A stretch of 64,000 bases of DNA, from contig NC_022576.1 of assembly GCF_000477435.1 (NCBI RefSeq), forward strand, positions 1,922,001-1,986,000, read 5' to 3'. Under the pieces are notes generated by a model that was given only the letters and a program-made list of their open reading frames with translations, was not told where the DNA came from and made no database searches. Source of the DNA: Candidatus Symbiobacter mobilis CR (GTDB lineage: Bacteria > Pseudomonadota > Gammaproteobacteria > Burkholderiales > Burkholderiaceae_C). This document shows, piece by piece, positions 12,228 through 20,774 of the stretch. Made by a program: the position numbers and the translations under genes. Positions within the stretch are counted from its first letter, which is position 1, and each line of letters starts with the position of its first letter.

Positions 12228-13442
12228 CTACCGCACCAACTGATTGAGCTGGATGATCGGCAGCAGCACGGCCAGGACGATGAGCATGACGACGGCTCCC
12301 ATCGCGACGATCAGCAAGGGTTCGAGCACGGTGGCCAGTTGCATGGCACGGCGCTGTACCTCACCGCTAAGCTGACTGGCAGCGCGATGCAGCATCAGGG
12401 GGAGTTGCCCGGTCTGTTCCCCCAGCCGCGAAAACATCGACAAGATGGCGGGGAAGCGCTTGTGTTGTGCCAGCGCGGAGGCCAGCGGCGCCCCTTCACG
12501 AACAAGTTGCAGAGCATGCAAGGCATCGCTGCGCAGTGCGCGGTTGCCCAATGTTTCCGCTGCGGCTTGCAGCGCCTTCAGGATCGGCACGCCCGCTGCG
12601 GCAAGCAGCGCCAGCGTACTGGCAAAGCGCGCAGCATGGTAGCTGCGGGACAGCTTGCCCAGCAGAGGCAAGGTCAGCCACGCTGCATCGACGCGTTCCT
12701 GCACACGCTCGTCACGCAAGGCAAACTTTGCAGCGATGGCCGCCGCTACCGCCGTGAGCACAATCCACCAACCATGGCTGCGCAAAAAGGCACTGATGGC
12801 GAGCAAGATCGTCGTCAGCAGTGGCAATGCACGCTTGCTTCCGGCAAAGACGTTGGCCACCTGGGGAACGACGTACGTGACGAGAAACGCGACGATCGCG
12901 ATAGCCAATACGGTGACGATCGCGGGATACAGCGCCGCACCGAAGAGCTTAGAACGCAGCGCCTGCTGTGCTTCCAGCTCGTCGGCCATGCGTTCGAGCA
13001 CCAGGCCCAAGTCGCCGCTATGTTCCCCCGCACGGACCACAGCGACGTAGACCTCGGGGAACTCGCCGGGGAACTGCGCCAACGCCTTGGCGAACGTCGC
13101 CCCCGCGCCAACTTCTGCGCACAGGGTGGCGAGCAACTCGTGTTCCGATGCGCGCTCGGCTTCGTCGGCCAGCGAAGACAGCGCCCGCTCCAACGGCAAC
13201 CCGCAAGACACCAGCCCAGCAATTTGCCGGGTCCACAACGCCAACCCGGCGGCGGAAAACACCTTGCGCGAGCGGGGCGTGCCTCCGGTAGGCGTGGATT
13301 GCGCCCCCAGCGCGGACACGGTGAGTGGCACCATAGCCTGCATCCGCAGCGTGCTGCGTGCAGTCTTGAGGGAATCAGCGTGGAGCACCCCTTTGCGTGG
13401 CTTGCCCTGGGCGTCGAGGGCTTCGTAGGAATAGGCAGGCAT
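12228..13442 (-). CDS. gspF: Type II secretion / type IV pilus inner-membrane platform protein (GspF-like)
   Basis: 404 residues with the two repeated helical-bundle domains of the T2SSF family. The N-terminus (MPAYSYEALDAQGKPRKGVL) is the GspF signature. Three membrane segments lie at about 170-195, 222-240 and 370-398; FRRAGEHSG-type motifs appear as VRAGEHSGDLGLVLERMA in copy one and LGEQTGQLPLMLHRAA in copy two. The platform protein couples the cytoplasmic ATPase to pseudopilus assembly. It is a lone gene here, without gspE or gspG, downstream of rsmG. PilC is the alternative name, but the N-terminus fits GspF better. Confidence 0.85.
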   Translation of the reverse strand: MPAYSYEALDAQGKPRKGVLHADSLKTARSTLRMQAMVPLTVSALGAQSTPTGGTPRSRKVFSAAGLALWTRQIAGLVSCGLPLERALSSLADEAERASEHELLATLCAEVGAGATFAKALAQFPGEFPEVYVAVVRAGEHSGDLGLVLERMADELEAQQALRSKLFGAALYPAIVTVLAIAIVAFLVTYVVPQVANVFAGSKRALPLLTTILLAISAFLRSHGWWIVLTAVAAAIAAKFALRDERVQERVDAAWLTLPLLGKLSRSYHAARFASTLALLAAAGVPILKALQAAAETLGNRALRSDALHALQLVREGAPLASALAQHKRFPAILSMFSRLGEQTGQLPLMLHRAASQLSGEVQRRAMQLATVLEPLLIVAMGAVVMLIVLAVLLPIIQLNQLVR

Positions 13443-13484
13443 GGCGTGATGGAAAGAGCGCGGATTGTCCGGGTTTCGGTGCGA

Positions 13485-14123
13485 TCAGGCTTCAGGGTGC
13501 CGTTCCATCCAGACTAGGCAGCGCTGCACCCCCGGCACAGGGAGCTTGTCGACCTCCCGCACCTGCACTGTGGCGGGCAATGCAGCCATTTCCTGTTCTG
13601 GCATGGCACCCTTCATCGCCATCCAGACCCCACCTTCGCGCAATAGATGGCCGGTGCAGCCGGTGAAGTCGGCCAAGCTGGCAAAGGCGCGGGACGTGAT
13701 CACCGCATACTGCCCGCGCAAGGCTTCGACGCGCGAGTGCAGCGAACGCAACCGGGGCAACTCCAGCTCCGTTGCTACCTGCTGCACGAATGCGGCCTTT
13801 TTGGCCACCTTATCGACGCAATCGACGGCAATCTCCGGGCAGGCGATGGCGACCACCACCCCCGGCAGTCCAGCGCCGGAGCCGACATCGAGCAGCGACT
13901 GGGTGGGAATACCAAGATCGGCACATCGACGCAACAAAGGCCCGACAACGGCGAGGGAATCGGCCAGATGGTGGCGCAGGATGCCTTCCCTATCGCGAAT
14001 GGCTGTGAGGTTATAAACAGCGCCCCATCGCTGGATCAGATCGGTATATGCCAGCAGTTGATCGATCTGTTGGGTGGATAGCGATAGGCCGAGATCTTGC
14101 AGCGCATCGGTCAGCAGGAACAT
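13485..14123 (-). CDS. rsmG: 16S rRNA (guanine527-N7)-methyltransferase
   Basis: 212 residues from ATG 14123. RsmG (GidB) methylates G527 of 16S rRNA with SAM; its loss gives low-level streptomycin resistance in several bacteria. The SAM-binding motif LLDVGSGAGLPGVVVAI is at about 72-88, and NLTAIRDREGILRHHLADSL is the typical upstream segment. Longer starts upstream would add about 53 unrelated residues and run into the oppositely oriented glycosyltransferase region. gspF lies 42 bp downstream on the same strand. Confidence 0.95.
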   Translation of the reverse strand: MFLLTDALQDLGLSLSTQQIDQLLAYTDLIQRWGAVYNLTAIRDREGILRHHLADSLAVVGPLLRRCADLGIPTQSLLDVGSGAGLPGVVVAIACPEIAVDCVDKVAKKAAFVQQVATELELPRLRSLHSRVEALRGQYAVITSRAFASLADFTGCTGHLLREGGVWMAMKGAMPEQEMAALPATVQVREVDKLPVPGVQRCLVWMERHPEA

Positions 14124-14153
14124 GGTGTGCGTGTGTACAAGGAGAAAGACTGC

Positions 14154-15056
14154 ATGACGGAAGCCACAGGCTGCCGGGATGAGCAAGAAAAGCCGCGATT
14201 CAGCGTAGTCGTGGCCGTGCGCAATGGCGCAGCGCATCTGCAAGAGTGCCTCGACAGCATCGACGCGCAGACCTACCCGCACCGGGAAGTCGTCGTGATC
14301 GATGGCGGATCGACCGATGGTACGGTCGAGCTACTGCGCCGCAACACCGGCCAGCGTGCGTGCCTGGCGTACTGGATTTCCGAACCGGACACCGGGGTCT
14401 ACGACGCATGGAACAAGGCGTTGGAGCACGTGCGTGGGGACTGGGTGCTCTTTCTCGGAGCCAGCGACCGGCTGCTGCACCCCGGCGTGCTGGACAGCCT
14501 GGCCCAGGCGTTGCGAGGGGTGACTGACGAGGTGCCGGTGGTGTATGGGCGGGTCGAGATTCTGGGGGATGGAGACCACACCCTCTATGCGTTGGGAACC
14601 CCGTGGCCGCAGATTCGGCAGCGCTTTCTGCAAGAAATGTGCATTCCACACCCGGCAACGTTGCACCGTCGCACAGCCTTTGCCCGATACGGGGACTTCG
14701 ACACGAATTTCCGGATTGCCGGGGATTACGACTGGCTGCTGCGGGCGCTGCACGGTACTTCTGCGGTGTTTATCGACAAAGGAGTGAGCGCGATGCGCGT
14801 CGGGGGGCTGAGCAGCGACCCCACACGCTCCCTGTCCATGCTCTGGGAAGTACGCCGCGCACAACGCAAGGCCGGGTTGCGCTGGCCCGGTACGGTATGG
14901 CTGCTTGCACTGGCCCGGGTACTGCTGCGCACTGCGCTGTGGAAGTGCCTAGGCCCTGCAAGGGCGCGAGTTTGGCTGGATTGGGGGCGGCGGTGCATGG
15001 GCCAGCCCGCCTACTGGACACGCACATGCAGCACCCACCCGACTGCGCCCCGGTGA
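14154..15056 (+). CDS. Family 2 glycosyltransferase (WcaE-like)
   Basis: 300 residues with a GT-A fold. Residues about 14-110 carry VVVAVRNGAAHLQECLDSI, then VIDGGSTDGT and SEPDTGVYDAWNKALEH, the latter typical of the WcaE group of exopolysaccharide transferases. Where many relatives have DxDD, this one has FLGASDRLL, as WcaE-like enzymes do. It probably adds a sugar to a lipid-linked glycan at the cytoplasmic face. ATG 14154 has GGAG at 14141-14144. It is divergent from rsmG by only 30 bp and begins a five-gene cluster with overlapping ends. Donor and acceptor cannot be told. Confidence 0.85.
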   Translation: MTEATGCRDEQEKPRFSVVVAVRNGAAHLQECLDSIDAQTYPHREVVVIDGGSTDGTVELLRRNTGQRACLAYWISEPDTGVYDAWNKALEHVRGDWVLFLGASDRLLHPGVLDSLAQALRGVTDEVPVVYGRVEILGDGDHTLYALGTPWPQIRQRFLQEMCIPHPATLHRRTAFARYGDFDTNFRIAGDYDWLLRALHGTSAVFIDKGVSAMRVGGLSSDPTRSLSMLWEVRRAQRKAGLRWPGTVWLLALARVLLRTALWKCLGPARARVWLDWGRRCMGQPAYWTRTCSTHPTAPR

Positions 15057-15847
15057 GCGTCGTCGTCCCCTGCTACCGGTGCAGCGCAACGATTGCCCGT
15101 GCTGTGGCCTCGGTGGCGGCACAGACGCTGCGGCCTGCGGAGCTGATCCTCGTCGATGACGGCAGTGCGGACGCAACACGCGCTTGCCTGTACCAGGTAC
15201 AGACGCACTACCCACCAGGTTGGATTCGTGTGCTGGCCTTCGATGAGAACCGGGGCGCGGCATCGGCGCGCAATGCGGGGTGGAATGTGGCAACGCAACC
15301 ACTGGTGGCTTTTCTGGATGCAGACGACGCATGGCATCCGCAGAAAGTGGCGGTGCAGGTCGATGTCTTGCAGGCCCATCCGGATGTGCAGATCGTCGGG
15401 CATGGGTTCCGGCGCGTGGCATCACCCTCGCTGCCGCAGTGGCCCGTGGAAGAACAGCCCACGCAGCGGTTGCAGAGGTGGCATGTGCTGGCCAAAAATC
15501 CTTTCGTCACCCCGTCGGTGATGCTGCGGCGCGACCTGCCCTGCCGGTTCCACGCAGGCCAGCGATATATGGAAGACCATTTGTTATGGATGCAGGCAGC
15601 GTGCATGGGGTTGCCCATCGCACGCATCCCCATTGCCTTGGCTGCGATCTACAAGCGCGCATTCGGGGTGTCCGGACTGAGTGCCGACCTCTGGCCCATG
15701 GAGCGCGCCGAGCTGGGCAACTACCGCCTGCTGTACCGAAACGGCTGCCTGTCCTGGCCCGCCTGGGTAGGGTTGAGCGGGTATTCCTTGCTGAAATTCG
15801 TGCGCCGGGTCTTGCTCGTCGCCTTGCATCCCCGATGGAGGCGGTAG
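15026..15847 (+). CDS. Family 2 glycosyltransferase
   Basis: 273 residues, GT-A type: VSVVVPCYRCSATIARAV, VDDGSADATRA and FLDADDAWHP (the nucleotide-sugar/metal DxD) lie in the expected order in the first 105 residues. The C-terminal part contains RYMEDHLLWMQ, the usual acid-containing catalytic region, and a hydrophobic tail. The chosen ATG overlaps the preceding gene by 31 bp; GTG 15053, which overlaps its stop by four bases, is an equally plausible start and would shorten the product by nine residues. Confidence 0.85.
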   Translation: MQHPPDCAPVSVVVPCYRCSATIARAVASVAAQTLRPAELILVDDGSADATRACLYQVQTHYPPGWIRVLAFDENRGAASARNAGWNVATQPLVAFLDADDAWHPQKVAVQVDVLQAHPDVQIVGHGFRRVASPSLPQWPVEEQPTQRLQRWHVLAKNPFVTPSVMLRRDLPCRFHAGQRYMEDHLLWMQAACMGLPIARIPIALAAIYKRAFGVSGLSADLWPMERAELGNYRLLYRNGCLSWPAWVGLSGYSLLKFVRRVLLVALHPRWRR

Positions 15848-16701
15848 TGGTATCGATCTCCGTCGTCAGCCACGATCAGCTCCCGATGGTGCTACGGCTG
15901 ATGCAGGACGCACAACGGGTATGCGCGGGGGTGGCGATGGAATGGATCGTCACGCTCAACACGCAAGAATCTGCGGAACCCCTGGCATCGTTGGAGGCAG
16001 CGGCCTTCCCATGGCCGGTGACAGTGCTGCGCAATCCCACCCCCAAGGGCTTTGGCGCCAACCACAACCAGGCTTTTGCGCGGGCGCAAGGCGCCTATTT
16101 CTGCGTACTCAACCCCGACATTCGCCTGCACGACTGCCCCTGGCCCGCCTTGCTGCAAGCTATGCAGCAGGATAGTGTGGGCGTGGTGGCCCCGGTCGTC
16201 GTAGGGCCTACGGGGGAACTGGAAGACAGCGCGCGGCGTTTCCCCACATGGAGCATGCTGGCGCGCAAGCTGCTGGGGATGCATCGGCGCATCGACTATG
16301 TGCTGACTGAGGATCGCGCCCAAAGGGAGGGCGATGTCAAAGGGGGATGCCGCACCCAAGGGGGCGCAAACATCGACGCCAAAGTGGGCATCGAGGTGGA
16401 TTGGGTCGCCGGGATGTTCCAGCTTTTCCGCCGCGAGGTGTATGCCCGTATGGGCGGCTTCGACGAACGGTTCTTTTTGTATTACGAAGACGTCGACTTG
16501 TGTGCGCGGATGGCCCTTGCCGGGCTACGCGCCATCGTTTGCACTGCAAGCCGTGTAGAGCATCATGCCCAACGCGCCAGCCACCGCCAGTTGCGGTACC
16601 TGCGCTGGCATGTGCATAGCGTACTGCGGTTTTTGTGTTCGGACGTGTACCGCAAGCTGGGGCAACGACGACAGGATGGGCAGCTAGGACGACAGACATG
16701 A
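15835..16701 (+). CDS. Family 2 glycosyltransferase (rhamnosyltransferase-like)
   Basis: 288 residues. NPTPKGFGANHNQAF, VLNPDIRL, and the late motifs MGGFDERFFLYYEDVDLCAR form the pattern of WbbL/RfbF-type rhamnosyl- and galactofuranosyltransferases. It carries a short low-conservation insert around 165-185. The start overlaps the previous gene by 13 bp and the stop overlaps the next start (ATGA). The sugar transferred is inferred only at family level. Confidence 0.85.
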   Translation: MEAVVVSISVVSHDQLPMVLRLMQDAQRVCAGVAMEWIVTLNTQESAEPLASLEAAAFPWPVTVLRNPTPKGFGANHNQAFARAQGAYFCVLNPDIRLHDCPWPALLQAMQQDSVGVVAPVVVGPTGELEDSARRFPTWSMLARKLLGMHRRIDYVLTEDRAQREGDVKGGCRTQGGANIDAKVGIEVDWVAGMFQLFRREVYARMGGFDERFFLYYEDVDLCARMALAGLRAIVCTASRVEHHAQRASHRQLRYLRWHVHSVLRFLCSDVYRKLGQRRQDGQLGRQT

Positions 16702-17666
16702 CAACAGGAATGACGGTACTTGTGACCGGGGCCAACGGATGGATTGGGCAGGCGCTGTGCGCACGGCTGCGCCGGGAAGGGGTAGACGTCCGGGCGGCAA
16801 TACGGAAGGAAGGGGCGGGAACGAGGACGGGGGTGGAGACGGGAGTGGAGACGAGATACATCATCGTCGGCGACATAGGGGCAGACACCGATTGGTCACC
16901 TGCGCTGGCAGGGGTGGATACCGTCGTACATCTGGCGGCGCGCGTCCACCAGATGCGGGAGACGGCGCCAGACCCGCTCGCCGCGTACCGCCAAACCAAT
17001 GTCGACGCCACGCGCAAGCTGGTACGGGATGCAGCACGCTGTGGGGTGCGTCGCTTCGTGTTCCTGAGTTCGGTCAAGGTGATGGGCGAGTGCAGCCCTG
17101 TGGGCCAGCCTTTCCGCGAAGCCGATATGCCCCAGCCCCAAGACCACTACGGACGCAGCAAGTTCGAAGCCGAAACAGCGCTTTGGCAAGAAGCCGGGGC
17201 GATGGAAGCCGTCGTGCTGCGGCCCCCGCTGGTATACGGGCCTGGAGTGCGCGCCAACTTTGCCGCGTTGCTACGCGCAGTGCGGCAGGGATGGCCGTTA
17301 CCCGTAGGCAGCGTGGACGCACGGCGCAGCCTGGTGGCGCTGGACAACCTCGTCGATGCCCTGTGCGTGGCCATGCGGCACCCTCGCGCCGCCGGGGAGG
17401 TGTTTTTCGTCAGCGATGGACAGGATTTGTCGGTGGCCGACCTGGTACGAATGCTGGCGCAGGCCATGCACCGCGCCCCACGCATCGTTCCCGTTCCTGT
17501 GGAGTTGTTGCACTGCGCGGGATGGTGTGCGGGCAAGGCAGCGGCGGTGGAACGGCTGTGCTCCCCCTTGCAGGTGGACAGCACCAAACTGCGAACCATG
17601 CTGGGGTGGATACCTCCGCTAAGCCTGGAAGAAGGATTGCGCCAAACCGTGGAGGGAACGGAATGA
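16698..17666 (+). CDS. NAD-dependent epimerase/dehydratase
   Basis: 322 residues, extended short-chain dehydrogenase. The N-terminal Rossmann motif is VLVTGANGWIGQAL; the catalytic Tyr and Lys are in DHYGRSKFEAE, with the Ser in FLSSVKVMGE. The family includes UDP-glucose/GlcNAc 4-epimerases and WbpV-like enzymes of O-antigen synthesis, often next to an initiating transferase as here. Residues about 35-55 are a Gly/Thr/Glu-rich low-complexity loop. It overlaps both neighbours by four bases, so it is translated within a coupled operon. Substrate unknown. Confidence 0.85.
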   Translation: MTTGMTVLVTGANGWIGQALCARLRREGVDVRAAIRKEGAGTRTGVETGVETRYIIVGDIGADTDWSPALAGVDTVVHLAARVHQMRETAPDPLAAYRQTNVDATRKLVRDAARCGVRRFVFLSSVKVMGECSPVGQPFREADMPQPQDHYGRSKFEAETALWQEAGAMEAVVLRPPLVYGPGVRANFAALLRAVRQGWPLPVGSVDARRSLVALDNLVDALCVAMRHPRAAGEVFFVSDGQDLSVADLVRMLAQAMHRAPRIVPVPVELLHCAGWCAGKAAAVERLCSPLQVDSTKLRTMLGWIPPLSLEEGLRQTVEGTE

Positions 17667-18223
17667 AGCGGCTGTTCGACATCATGCTGGCCCTGGTTGC
17701 CGGGACGATCCTGGCCATACCGATGTTGGCCATCGCGCTGGCAGTGCGATGGACGTCCCCAGGGCCGGTGCTGTATTGGTCGGATCGGGTGGGGCGGGAC
17801 AACCGGCTTTTTCGGATGCCCAAATTCCGCAGCATGCGTACCGATACCCCGGCGGTGGCCACGCATTTGCTTCCCAACCCCCAAGACTATGTGACCCCGC
17901 TGGGGAGGTGGCTGCGCAAAACCAGCCTCGACGAATTGCCGCAACTCTGGAGCATTCTGCGTGGAGAGATGAGTGTCGTCGGCCCCAGGCCAGCTTTATT
18001 CAACCAAGAAGACTTGATCGCCTTACGCACTGCGGCAGGAGTACACCGTTTGACGCCCGGTTTGACGGGGTGGGCGCAAATCCATGGCCGGGACGAATTG
18101 CCCATTCCGGAAAAGGTGCGGCTCGATGCCGAATACGCCAGCCGCCGCACGTTCCGGCTTGACCTCTGGATCCTGTTCCAGACAGTCGGCAAAGTGCTAC
18201 GGCGGGAAAACGTCGCGCATTGA
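17663..18223 (+). CDS. Initiating sugar-phosphate transferase (monotopic PGT, WbpL-neighbour/PglC type)
   Basis: 186 residues, the short PglC-like form of the bacterial sugar transferase family. One N-terminal re-entrant hydrophobic helix (about 8-30) precedes the catalytic core: SPGPVLYWSDRVGRDN, KFRSMRTDTP and KTSLDELPQLWSILRGEMSV, which holds the Asp-Glu dyad, then VVGPRP. The enzyme moves a sugar-1-phosphate onto undecaprenyl phosphate, starting the glycan that the preceding three glycosyltransferases extend. Its start overlaps the epimerase stop (ATGA). The epimerase-PGT pairing suggests an N-acetylhexosamine-type first sugar, which is inference. Confidence 0.9.
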   Translation: MKRLFDIMLALVAGTILAIPMLAIALAVRWTSPGPVLYWSDRVGRDNRLFRMPKFRSMRTDTPAVATHLLPNPQDYVTPLGRWLRKTSLDELPQLWSILRGEMSVVGPRPALFNQEDLIALRTAAGVHRLTPGLTGWAQIHGRDELPIPEKVRLDAEYASRRTFRLDLWILFQTVGKVLRRENVAH

Positions 18224-18260
18224 GGCGGCTCGGGGCCTACGAACCATGGTCGTTTTGGCG

Positions 18261-18286
18261 TTGTAAGAGCGACGGGAGTCGCAATA
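18261..18286 (+). repeat. REP-like element
   Basis: TTGTAAGAGCGACGGGAGTC followed by GCAAT. The stem GCGAC/GTCGC is intact, with loop GGGA (still GNRA). Confidence 0.7.
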
Positions 18287-18378
18287 CAGGCTCTTGGTCA
18301 AAACGGATCGGTTTTGCCGGTACAGCAGTTCCTAGATTTCGCCACGCAGCATCCGAGCTACGGGCATACATCGCGCCA

Positions 18379-18446
18379 TGACAAAAAACGGCAGTTTGGG
18401 GGGGCGCTGACAAAAATTGTCAGTATCCGGTCGATGGAAGTGACAG
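18379..18446 (+). promoter_or_regulatory. Cluster of TGACA/TGTCA boxes, candidate PilR-binding region
   Basis: Boxes at 18379-18383 (TGACA), 18407-18412 (CTGACA), 18418-18423 (TGTCAG) and 18440-18446 (GTGACAG). The middle two form a perfect inverted repeat. They lie roughly 90-155 bp before the predicted transcription start. In Pseudomonas, PilR binds a set of TGTC-type sites at a comparable distance from pilA. The link to PilR is inferred from spacing and motif. Confidence 0.5.
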
Positions 18447-18507
18447 TTTGCGTCCCCGAATGCCCGATTTGCCCCCAACGACCCCCTATTGCCCCGTCGA
18501 AATGCCC

Positions 18508-18523
18508 TGGCACGGTTCCTGCT
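18508..18523 (+). promoter_or_regulatory. Predicted sigma-54 promoter of pilA
   Basis: TGGCACGGTTCCTGCT has the invariant GG (18509-18510) and GC (18521-18522) separated by exactly 10 bases, and 6 of 7 bases of the upstream half match the consensus. The start site would be near 18534. pilA of Pseudomonas and relatives is known to need sigma-54 and PilSR. Confidence 0.75.
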
Positions 18524-18573
18524 GTATCTCTGGCGGTGCCGCTGTGGCCCAATCCACTTTCTAGGAGTTAATC

Positions 18574-18993
18574 ATGAACCGTTCCATGCAAAAGGGCTTT
18601 ACCCTAATCGAACTGATGATCGTCGTCGCCATCATCGGCATTCTGGCTGCTGTCGCGCTGCCTGCGTACCAGGAATACACGAAGAAAGCCAAGTTCAGCG
18701 AAGTCATCTTGGCGACCTCTGCAGCGAAGGTAGCTGTGGAACTTTGTGCGCAAGATCAGAATGGCCTGACGAACTGTACCGCTGGAAACAACAATGTCCC
18801 TGGCAATGCCGGTGCATCAGGCAACGTAGCCTCGGTCGCCGTCGGGGCAAGTGGTGTGATCACTGCGACAGCCATTGGATCCAATGGTCTCAACGGCGAG
18901 AACTACATATTGACCCCCACTTACACCAGTGGCAAGGTAACTTGGGTTGTCAGTGGCTCTTGCGCTGCTGCCAACCTGTGCAAAGCAGGCTAA
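18574..18993 (+). CDS. pilA: Type IV major pilin
   Basis: 139 residues. An 8-residue leader ending in Gly is followed by [20 protein letters not shown], the type IVa class prepilin cleavage and methylation site with Glu5 of the mature protein, then the [10 protein letters not shown] segment of the N-terminal helix. The globular part is Gly/Ala/Asn-rich with four cysteines; the C-terminal pair ([11 protein letters not shown]) fits the disulphide-bounded D-region. ATG 18574 has TAGGAG at 18562-18567. The gene is monocistronic: predicted sigma-54 promoter upstream, strong terminator downstream. It is the subunit for twitching, adhesion or DNA-uptake pili. Confidence 0.93.
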   Translation: MNRSMQKGFTLIELMIVVAIIGILAAVALPAYQEYTKKAKFSEVILATSAAKVAVELCAQDQNGLTNCTAGNNNVPGNAGASGNVASVAVGASGVITATAIGSNGLNGENYILTPTYTSGKVTWVVSGSCAAANLCKAG

Positions 18994-19019
18994 TTGACTC
19001 TTAGCGTTGACGAAGCGCA

Positions 19020-19042
19020 GCCCCTCTCGCAGGGGCTTTTTT
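19020..19042 (+). terminator. Rho-independent terminator of pilA
   Basis: Stem GCCCCT (19020-19025) and AGGGGC (19031-19036), five-base loop, followed by TTTTTTA. Confidence 0.9.
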
Positions 19043-19106
19043 ATTGCCGGAATCCGGTTCCAGAAGCATCCAGATTCCGGCCATATTCCCGATTGGCCGA
19101 ACCGAT

Positions 19107-20774
19107 ATGCGCACTTTTCTAAAAGCCGTCTTGCCCTTGGCTTTGCTGTGTGCCGCCACGGTGGGGTTGTACGCGGCATTCCTATCGAATGCCCTGTTTT
19201 TCGACGACTGGAATTTTTTTCGGACTACTAAGCTGGGTCAGCCCGCCCTGTTTACCACCCCTGGGCCGTGGTACGAATTGCGGGGGCTGCCTTATGCCAC
19301 CTTCCTCTGGACGCAAGCGTGGTGGGGCGCGGAGGTGCGTTCCCACCGGATCGTGCAACTGTCGCTGCACGTAGCGGTGGTGTGTGCTCTGTACTGGCTA
19401 CTGGCGCATTTGTTTGCGTTGGCACAAGTGGAGGGCAGGGAACGGCCATTCCCACCTCGAGTCGTGGCCTTCCTTGGAGCACTATGGTTCGCGTTGCACC
19501 CTGTGGCAACCTACGCTGCGGGGTATCTAGTGCAACGGACAGTCCTGATGTCCACGTTCTTTGCATTGCTGGCGATGCTGGCCTATACCTGGGGCAGCGT
19601 CCAGGAACGTCGCTGGGGGTTGTGGATGGCGGTCCTGTTGTACGCAATGGCTGTGTATTCCAAGGAACATGCAGTGTTGTTGCCCGCAGTGCTGGTGGCG
19701 CTGACTGCGTGGTTGCACACTGATTGGATTGCGCGGATGCGGGCGCGCTGGCCGGTTTTTGTTGCCATGGCGTTGATTGCAGCCTGGGCAGTATGGGGGC
19801 GAACTTGGCTGCTGGCCACTGCGTACGAAGAGCGCGTAACAGACGTTTTTCCAGACCTTGGCCTAGCTTACCCCCTGAGCGTACTCACCCAGTCTTGGTT
19901 GTTTTTCAAATATCTGTTCCTGTGGCTCTTTCCCAATACCCAGTGGATGTCGATCGACATGCGGGAATACTTTGCTTCGGCAGTATGGTCACCATACCTG
20001 CTGGCTCTGGTGGCCTACCTGGCATGGGGTGGCATGGGGGCATGGCTGTTATTGCGTAGGGGTGTGGTGGGTCTGGTGGGCCTGGGGATGTTGTTTCCCT
20101 GGCTCCTGTTCGGCACCGAGTTTTCCACCGTGCGGATGCAGGAAGTGTTTGTGCTGTATCGCGGCTACTTGTGGATGCCTGGAGTATTTTTGGCACTCGG
20201 GTGGGTGGCAACCAGGATGCGATTGCGCGTCATCATCGCGATGGGTCTCGTCGTCGCCCTAACGTTGGTTCCCCTGTCGATGGAACGGCTGGTGACCTGT
20301 TCCCACTTGGTGATGGTATGGAGTGATGCAGAACGACTCGTGCGTGATCGTCCACTGGTTCCCGGGGCGTACCGCATCCACTACAACTTGGGTAGGGAGC
20401 TGATTCCTGTCAACAACTTCCAGGAAGCGATGCATCACCTACGCATCGCCATCTTGCTCCGGGAAAACATGTGGCCAGCGTGGATCAATCTCGGTGTGAC
20501 GTACTCCATATTGAAGGAAAACACCAAGGCAGTGACGGCCTTCAATATCGCCATGCGTATCGTGGAAGATTTGCACGAACCGCCCAATGGGATCATCCAT
20601 CATGGCCGCGCCCAAGCCTACGAGGCCCTGGGCAAGCGCGAGGAAGCCCTGGCCGACTACCGCAAAAGTTGCGAGCTATCCAACGTTGGCTGCATTGCGA
20701 TGCAAAGACTTGCAACAACCTCCACCCCCGTCAATGCCACCCCATCCCCCCTGCCACCCACCTCGCGTCCCTAG
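19107..20774 (+). CDS. TMTC-like polytopic membrane protein with C-terminal TPRs
   Basis: 555 residues. Residues 1 to about 400 contain roughly ten hydrophobic helices; the first outer loop carries the acidic pair in FFDDWNFF, as in GT-C glycosyltransferases, and HPVATYAAGYLVQRTVLMST resembles the TMTC/PMT-type loop motif. About 410-500 are TPR helices (AMHHLRIAILLRENMWPAWI). Such proteins are suspected lipid-linked sugar transferases acting outside the membrane. Placement right after pilA suggests pilin O-glycosylation, but this is inference. ATG 19107 is chosen because the earlier frame begins inside the pilA terminator; no clear ribosome-binding site is seen. The C-terminal 44 bp overlap smg on the opposite strand. 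Confidence 0.6.
   Translation: MRTFLKAVLPLALLCAATVGLYAAFLSNALFFDDWNFFRTTKLGQPALFTTPGPWYELRGLPYATFLWTQAWWGAEVRSHRIVQLSLHVAVVCALYWLLAHLFALAQVEGRERPFPPRVVAFLGALWFALHPVATYAAGYLVQRTVLMSTFFALLAMLAYTWGSVQERRWGLWMAVLLYAMAVYSKEHAVLLPAVLVALTAWLHTDWIARMRARWPVFVAMALIAAWAVWGRTWLLATAYEERVTDVFPDLGLAYPLSVLTQSWLFFKYLFLWLFPNTQWMSIDMREYFASAVWSPYLLALVAYLAWGGMGAWLLLRRGVVGLVGLGMLFPWLLFGTEFSTVRMQEVFVLYRGYLWMPGVFLALGWVATRMRLRVIIAMGLVVALTLVPLSMERLVTCSHLVMVWSDAERLVRDRPLVPGAYRIHYNLGRELIPVNNFQEAMHHLRIAILLRENMWPAWINLGVTYSILKENTKAVTAFNIAMRIVEDLHEPPNGIIHHGRAQAYEALGKREEALADYRKSCELSNVGCIAMQRLATTSTPVNATPSPLPPTSRP

Larger units (their letters stand above)
18224..18573. other. 350-bp regulatory spacer upstream of pilA
   Basis: No convincing gene. 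It contains one REP-like element (18261-18286), a cluster of TGACA/TGTCA boxes (18379-18446), a predicted sigma-54 promoter (18508-18523) and the pilA ribosome-binding site. Confidence 0.7.

Noticed and set aside
18314..18571. Short open frame upstream of pilA
   Set aside because: It covers the TGACA boxes and sigma-54 promoter and has no ribosome-binding site or recognisable product.
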